This document shows, one piece after another, positions 58,656-64,000 of a stretch of DNA of 64,000 bases. The stretch comes from Eulemur rufifrons (lineage: Eukaryota; Chordata; Mammalia; Primates; Lemuridae), in assembly GCF_041146395.1 (NCBI RefSeq), contig NC_090989.1, positions 120,155,501 to 120,219,500 on the forward strand, written 5' to 3'. The first letter of the stretch is position 1; the number at the start of each line of letters is the position of its first letter. Both the position numbers and the translations under genes were made by a program. Below the pieces are notes generated by a model. The model ran no database searches and was not told where the DNA came from. It worked only from the letters and a program-made list of their open reading frames with translations.

Positions 58656-59479
58656 AGAGTCAGAGAACATCCTGGGGAAGAGGAGGGAGCTTTCCTGCTA
58701 ATCCCAGTACCTCACATGTGGCTTTTAGACTTATTCAAAGAAAGGCAAGTTGTTTTCTAAATGATAATACCCCTCATGTTTCTTGAGGATCATATTTAAA
58801 ACGGAAACAGAGTTTATCCAGAGTCGTTCAGTGGGAGTGCTCTGGCCACCGCTGGAGTCCTCCTCTAACTGACCTCCATTCCAGACAGTCACCCCTTCCT
58901 GTCCCTGGGAGCCTCTTTCTACCCAGATCTGTTGGCAGCCATCAGCCACCAAGCGCCTGGCCCTGGAGAGCGCACAACTGCTCCAGATGGCTGACGGAGG
59001 TTTATTGCCACAATCACTCCTAATGTGGCCATTCCAAAGCCCCTGCCTGCGAGCTCAGCCCCTGTGGTGCAGCAGTCCCTGGCTCCTGGGCCTGACGGCG
59101 CACTTCTGTGGACGCTATGAACTAGCTCTGGAGAGGTCAAATAATGTCATAAAACCCAGTTCGGGAGTAATCCTTTTTCCCTGGGTTGGAAAGATCAGGA
59201 TTTTGCAGAGAGGAGTGAGTGTTCCAGGCTGTAGTTGGAGGAGGCTCTCTGCTCTGGGTCCTGAGCATGTGGAGGAAGGGGGTGTGCCAGGGGTGGGGAA
59301 GGTCAGGAGGGGGGTGAGAGTCCCCTCATCCTCTCCCAGTTAGCCCTGATTGTTCTTAGGTCTCAGCATCAAGAGACCATCCCGAACAGCCCATTCTGTT
59401 ATTCTCTTTTTCAACCTGTTATTTTCCTTCCAAGCACTTTTCTCTATTTGTGATGATGAACTTAACTCAAGGGTCTATT
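58656..59479. other. Single-copy intergenic DNA
   Basis: No gene or repeat recognised; a 118-codon frame at 58987-59343 has no family likeness. Confidence 0.5.
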
Positions 59480-59600
59480 TGTTTGATGTCTCTCTCGGAC
59501 ACCATGCAGGGGTGATGTTTGTTTTGTTTAGCACTATAGCAGGTGTCAGCACAGTGCCTGACACATAAGTATCCAATAAATGTTTGTGAAATAAACAAAT
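59480..59600 (+). repeat. L2 3' end
   Basis: gtcagcacagtgcctgacacataagtatccaataaatgtttgtgaaataaac is the standard L2 tail. Confidence 0.75.
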
Positions 59601-59644
59601 GAATGTCAAGTAGATAAAACAATTTTTTTAAGTAGAATACTTTT

Positions 59645-59730
59645 CCCAATGTTTAAAGTCAAAAAATTTCAATCAGCATTTGGTTGAATTTGTGGATCTA
59701 GAACCTGAAGTTACAGAGGTCCTACTGTAA
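59645..59730. mobile_element. Tigger-type (Tc1/mariner) terminal fragment
   Basis: tttggttgaatttgtggatctagaacc..gttacagaggtcctactgta is a worn form of the Tigger terminal repeat (…GGTTGAATCCGCGGAT…GAGGGCCGACTGTA). Only one end is present. Confidence 0.65.
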
Positions 59731-60235
59731 ATGAATGTTCATAGCAACCCTATGAGTAATAGGAAAAAACTGGAAACAAAGTAAATGTCCTTCAACAGGT
59801 GAACGATTAAGCAAACTGGGGTACGTTCACATGATGAAATACAATTCAGCAATAAAAAGACACAACTTGGTGTACATAAAAACTTGTATAGATATCAAGG
59901 GAATAAAATAAAAGCTAAACTCAAAAAGTTGCATGCTATATATGTATTCTATTCATATAGCATTCATGACATAACAAAATAAGAGAGATGGAGAACATAT
60001 TAGTGGTTGCCAGTGGTTAGAGATTGGGGTTTGGGGCTGGGGTATACATGTGGCCATAGAGGGGTGGCAAGACAGAGCCTCGAAATGATGGCACAGTTCT
60101 TTTTCTCCATTGTGGCTGTGATTACTTGAAATTGCATATATGATAGAACTGTATAGAATTATACACACACATAAAAGTGTGCTTGTGAAAATGGTGAAAT
60201 CTGAATAAACTTTGTGAATTGTAAAAAAAAAAACC
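59731..60235 (+). repeat. L1M 3' end with A-tail
   Basis: gttcatagcaaccctatgagtaatagg, ggaaacaaagtaaatgtccttcaacagg, acaattcagcaataaaaaga, ttagtggttgccagtgg, gtgaatt then an A-tail. Good L1M 3' order. Confidence 0.82.
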
Positions 60236-62384
60236 AAAAAAAGAATGAATATTACTATTGAGCTATGGTCACTCAAGAACAGTTTTCCCAGGCTCTACTG
60301 ATAGGACATCTCATGCTGTGCTTGCTAGTGGTGATGTAAGATTGGAAGGAAGGAGGAAGGAAACTAAGATGATTTCAGAGTAGTTACAGTCTGGGCCTGG
60401 AAGCCTGAGGCTAAGATGCCCAGCTCTGTGCCTGGCCCACGGTGGGCACTGACCACATGACACAGTAAGTGAATGAATGAGAAAAGGTGAGAAAGAATTT
60501 CTTTACTTTCTGTGGATGGCAAAGTAAGCAAGTCTGCGAGAGACAGAACTGCCCATGCCTTTCAGAAAGAGGAGCAGGGGTGTTTGAACACTACCCATCA
60601 CGTTCATGAGGCAATTCCACTGCAGCAGGAAGAGGGGCATTCACTGCTCAGCCCTCTTGGTCCTCCCCGTGCTCTAGCTAAGAGGCCCTGCTAATGGCTT
60701 AGCACCTTCCAGCAGTGAGGCAGCAAGGCGCCAGGCCATCGCTCTGGGCTCTGGGTGTCGGGGCCTGGAGGACATCACTGGTCAGTACTAGGGTGTGGAC
60801 AGGGAAGCCGTGAGTCTTGGAGGAGCCACCAGCAGACCCACCCTCCACCAAGAAAAGGGGGTTATGGGGAGTTCTGGGAGGCAGGAAAGCCTCCTTTCAC
60901 CCTTCGTATCCCCTGGCCCATTCTTCCCCTGGGGCCAGCTGCCCCGAGTGTGCAGGGCCTCCTTCTGAGAGGAGCCTGCTGGGAGTCCAGGGAGCACGAG
61001 ACACCGCCCAGCAGGGTATGTGGCTGTGTTTGCTGGACTAGGTTGGTTGTGTCAGTTACCGTGGCTGTTGTGGGGTCAGGAGAGGCCTCATGAAGAGGCA
61101 GGGGGACTGATCTGGACCCTGAGAGTTGGCTGGACTAGCAGAGGGGTGGGGGAGCTCGGAAGGGGAGGGCAGACTGTGAGGACAGGATGGATGAGGGGGA
61201 CCCAGGGGCTTGTGGGGAGGGAGGAAGAGAAGAGTTATCAAGAGGAGGCCTGCCTGTGCCCCAGGAAGCGCTGTGGGGCTGGGCTGTGAATCCAGGTGCC
61301 TGCAACTATGCAGTCCTCCCCACAGGCTGGAAATGGCAGGACCACAAGGGCCAAGGAGGGGGTGAGGGTGTCCAGCCAGGAGAACAACTGTATATACCTG
61401 TAGAGAGAAGAAGTAGGAGATGGGAACTAAGGCCATGGATTCCGAAGCCAGGAAAACCTCTATAGTGGAGTATCAGACACTTGGTTTATGAAAACTTAGG
61501 AAAGATCTTGTGATCTTTAAAACTCAACATAGATTCACTAAGTTTTGTCAAATTGACCCCATACTTTGGTCAGAGCTTCTAGTGCAATCTTCTGGGAAGA
61601 TAGAGCAGGGGAAACGACATACCTATGTGAGGCTGGCTTGGGCAAGTCTAAGACCTCGCAGTCTCATATTTTCTCTGAGTTGAAGATGACATAAACCCGT
61701 CACTGGGGAAGTTGTGATGGTTGAAGGGGGTGGGGCAACGTTAAAGGTCCCGGCAGAGTGAATATCTAATATATCACCTATGTGGGTTCACTACTGAGAG
61801 TGAAGGAAAACGTGTCAGCTGAGTGCTCTGGGAAGCAGACACTGAGAAGGAGTTAGGAGGGCAAAAGGTTTATTGCGGAAGAACACCTGCAAAAAAAAAA
61901 AAAAAGGAGGCAGAAGTAGGACTGGACGAGGGGCTCTGTGAAGCCGCCGTGCAGACCTGCCAGGTCTTTTCAGTCCAGCGGGGGGCTCTGGGGCAAATAC
62001 TGGCCATTAGAAGAGTCCTGGGCCCTTGTTCTACCTCTCACAGTCGTTGGCCAGGATGACTTTGGCTCCGAAGCTGAAGTGGCCGTGAAGGACACAGCGG
62101 CTGCAGACTGTCAGGCAGCCGAGTCCTTGCAGGGGGCAGCGAGTCCTTCCTTGAGTGTCTGAGGGGCACATCTCTGTGTCTGGCACAGGACACTGTTAAG
62201 AATTACGCTGGGACAGCAGGAGTTAAACAGGATTGTCTCTCAAAAAACAGGACATCTAGTCACCGTATTTCCAGAGGACTTTTATAGAATTCAGTCTTGG
62301 ATTCGATCTATTTCTCTCCGCATCCTATTCTGTTAATTTCTTTCTTTAACCAATCACTTGTCTTGAATAATAGGTAATATTCAC
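60236..62384. other. Single-copy intergenic DNA, locally G-rich
   Basis: A short L2 tail scrap lies at 60410-60482 (gtgcctggcccacggtgggcac..gaatgaatgag). 61891-61905 is a 15-A run without a recognised element. 61060-61440 is G/A-rich and might be antisense L2. No gene. Confidence 0.45.
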
Positions 62385-62800
62385 TGACCACTTATTTATA
62401 TGCCAAGCATAAGCTGAGCACTTTATATGAATTCATTCAATTCTCCTAACAGTATCATGAGGCAGATACTATTGTTATAGTTGTTATAGGCTTTATGTTT
62501 ATATACTTATAATTATATACTTATATATTGCATATACTTAGAAATAATAGACTATATAACATATATAATATAATTCTATAATATATTTAATATAATTATA
62601 ATTATATATAATTATATTATATATTATATATAATATAATATATTCTATAATAGAATAATTTTACGCTTATATAATTATACTGAGATAATGTCACTCATTT
62701 TACAGGTGAGGAAACGGATGCACAGGGACGTTGTGTGGCTTGTTCAAGGTCACACATCATGTAAGTGGCAGACCTAAGTTTTAAACCAAGAGATTTGCTT
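62385..62800 (-). repeat. MIR, antisense, split by an AT-rich expansion
   Basis: The halves ccaagcataagctgagcacttt..gaggcagatactattgtta (62385-62484) and actcattttacaggtgaggaaacg..ggtcacacatcatgtaagtggc (62690-62775) are adjacent in MIR but here are separated by about 205 bp of A/T. Confidence 0.8.
62485..62690. repeat. AT-rich low-complexity expansion
   Basis: About 205 bp almost wholly A/T with recurring ataatataat and attatatata words; it lies at one point inside the MIR. Confidence 0.9.
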
Positions 62801-62814
62801 CTAGGGCCTGAACG

Positions 62815-62945
62815 TGTAGAAGTTTGAGCTGGCAGGGACTCTGGAGGTCATCTCACCGAGATCCAGAGAAGTTCTGTAACTTCCCCACAGGCGTGTAGAA
62901 GGTTAGGACTAACGCCTAGCTCCTTGACTCCTGAGTCCAGGGTTT
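62815..62945 (-). repeat. MIR-family (MIRb/MIR3-like) fragment, antisense
   Basis: gagctggcagggactctggaggtcatctcacc and agaagttctgtaacttccccacagg match the 'agagctggaagggacc' MIR-type block. Confidence 0.55.
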
Positions 62946-62984
62946 CTTTACTTCTACATGCCTCAGACATGATTGTTGAATTTG

Positions 62985-63055
62985 TGGAAAATCAGAATCT
63001 TGGGCCTCACCCAAGTCATAACCTGCATTTAGTCAGAGAAGCACCACTTTAGGTC
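62985..63055. repeat. MER5-like fragment
   Basis: aatcagaatcttgggcctcaccc and gagaagcaccactttagg resemble part and end of a MER5-group element. Confidence 0.5.
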
Positions 63056-63190
63056 AGTGGTTCTGTCTCAACCCTGTTGCACATTTGGGCTCTGCGCTGA
63101 GATTCTGATTCAATTAGGCTGCGGTGGGACCCAGGCATTTTTTACAAATAAACAGCTTCCCAGGTGATTATAATATGTAGACAGGGTTGA
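63056..63190. mobile_element. MER5-group hAT MITE
   Basis: cagtggttctgtctcaaccctgttgcacatt start, gattctgattcaattagg, gggacccaggcattttttac, cttcccaggtgattataatatg..cagggttga end. Confidence 0.75.
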
Positions 63191-63194
63191 TGTA

Positions 63195-63530
63195 AATGAA
63201 TCGTCCTTAAACTTGAATGTGCATTAGAATCACCTGCAGAGGCCAGGCTTGGTGGCTTCCGCCTGTAATCCCAACCACTGGGGAGGCTGAGCTGGGAGGA
63301 GCACTTGACACCAGGAGTTTGAGACCAGACTGGGCAACATAGCAAGATCCCATTTCAAAAAATAAAAAAAGAATCATCTGGAGGGCTTGTGGAAACACAG
63401 ATAGGTGGGCCTCACCTTCAGAGTTTTCAATCCAGCAGCTCTGGGTGGGGCCTGAGAATTTGCATTTCTAACAAGTTCCCAGGTGATGCTGCTGCTGCTG
63501 GTCCCTGGCCCGTATTTGGAGTGGACAGAG
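63195..63530 (-). mobile_element. MER5-group hAT MITE, antisense, split by a FLAM
   Basis: aaacttgaatgtgcattagaatcacctg before, and agaatcatctggagggcttgtgg..gagaatttgcatttctaacaagttcccaggtgatgctg after the FLAM. Removing the FLAM restores one continuous element. Confidence 0.82.
63240..63367 (+). mobile_element. FLAM-like Alu monomer, nested in MER5
   Basis: ggccaggcttggtggcttccgcctgtaatcccaacc to gcaacatagcaagatcccatttcaaaaaa. Imperfect duplication agaatcacctg..ag before and agaatcatctggag after. Confidence 0.85.
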
Positions 63531-63639
63531 GCCACAAGAGGCCCCGGAAAAAATCCCAGGGAAAATCAACATTTATGAGGTCAGTAGAGAAAGAAAGAGG
63601 AGAGGCTTCAGACATGGGAAAGAGGGCTCTCCCTGGTGT

Positions 63640-64000
63640 CTTTTCCACCAGACTATGAATGCCTCAAGGACTTACCTCACCTGTTTCGGCCTCCTTCTTT
63701 GGCACAGTCTTAGTGCTCCAGATTCTCAAAGCCACCACTTGGACATTTTATATCTGATCATGTTATGTCCCCCCCTTCAAGGGGGGTTGCCTGCAGCTCT
63801 CAGGACAAAGCCTCAGCTCCTTGGTGCAGCACCCAGGGCCCAGCGCCAGGGCTGCTGGCCTCCTGCGCTCCCATCCTTCACTGGACCTTCTGCTCCAGGC
63901 ATCACAAGCTACTTGCCAATCCCCGCTTAATTCTGCTCTCTCATACTTCCCTGCCTCTGCAATATGTCCTGAGCTCTCTTCCTCTTCCTCATCTCACTGT
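63640..64000 (+). repeat. L2 fragment running off the window
   Basis: tatctgatcatgttatgtcccccccttca, gttgcctgcagctctcaggacaaagcctcagctccttg, then tctgctccaggcatcacaagc; standard L2 ORF2/3' order in sense. Confidence 0.7.

Noticed and set aside
60220..60240. A-tail that could mark a processed pseudogene.
   Set aside because: The upstream 500 bp is L1M 3' sequence in sense.
61891..61905. 15-A run that could be a retrocopy tail.
   Set aside because: No recognisable transcript, SINE or LINE precedes it and no target duplication is seen.

Overview
This window is non-coding nuclear DNA from a primate, most likely a strepsirrhine and probably a lemur. Three young Alu dimers (1901-2242, 10038-10401, 11125-11490) share a strepsirrhine-type body: GCAAGAGCGAGACCCC in the left arm, an AGAAAGAAAT..ATGGACAGCTAAAAATATATA linker, and a right arm ending GAGCTAGGCTGATGCCACGGCACTCA. 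The rest is the usual primate mix of MIR, L2, L1, MaLR, ERV1 and hAT remnants, with low CpG. I found no host protein-coding gene, no supportable exon, no tRNA, rRNA or snRNA gene, and no CRISPR array. Open reading frames here are short; many lack an ATG, and the best ones are pieces of LINE or retroviral genes.

Layout. 1-3.7 kb: antisense L2, then an old L1 split by a lemur Alu and an Alu monomer, then an AluJ-like dimer. 3.7-9.0 kb: mostly single-copy DNA. 9.0-10.65 kb: an inverted duplication with 211-bp arms around a pyrimidine tract, an L1 3' end and a lemur Alu. 10.65-12.2 kb: L1M/HAL1-like sequence with a third lemur Alu. 13.2-17.5 kb: MaLR LTRs, L1 and L2 pieces and Alu monomers around a homeodomain-site-rich single-copy block. 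17.5-22.8 kb: mostly single-copy. 23.3-27.8 kb: an LTR abutting a decayed class I endogenous retrovirus with two LTRs, a tRNA-Ser-like primer site, reverse transcriptase and envelope TM remnants, and two nested transposons. 28.86-30.38 kb: an inverted duplication with ~647-bp arms, about 98% identical. 30.9-33.7 kb: two MER1-type hAT elements in opposite orientation, each with an exact 8-bp target duplication. 34.9-39.2 kb: an L2 copy interrupted by a twin-primed L1 with a 13-bp target duplication. 39-64 kb: single-copy DNA with many MIR and L2 pieces, an L3/CR1 reverse transcriptase fossil, simple repeats, a G-rich tract and a cluster of MER5-type elements.

The features record layered insertion and rearrangement; they are not genes working together. 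The most notable structures are the two high-identity inverted duplications (8973-10650 and 28864-30383), the L1-in-L2 twin-priming event and the nested retrovirus. I did not find a new biological system. Repeat family names are from recognition only; boundaries of old elements are accurate to roughly 10-50 bp, while those set by target duplications are exact.
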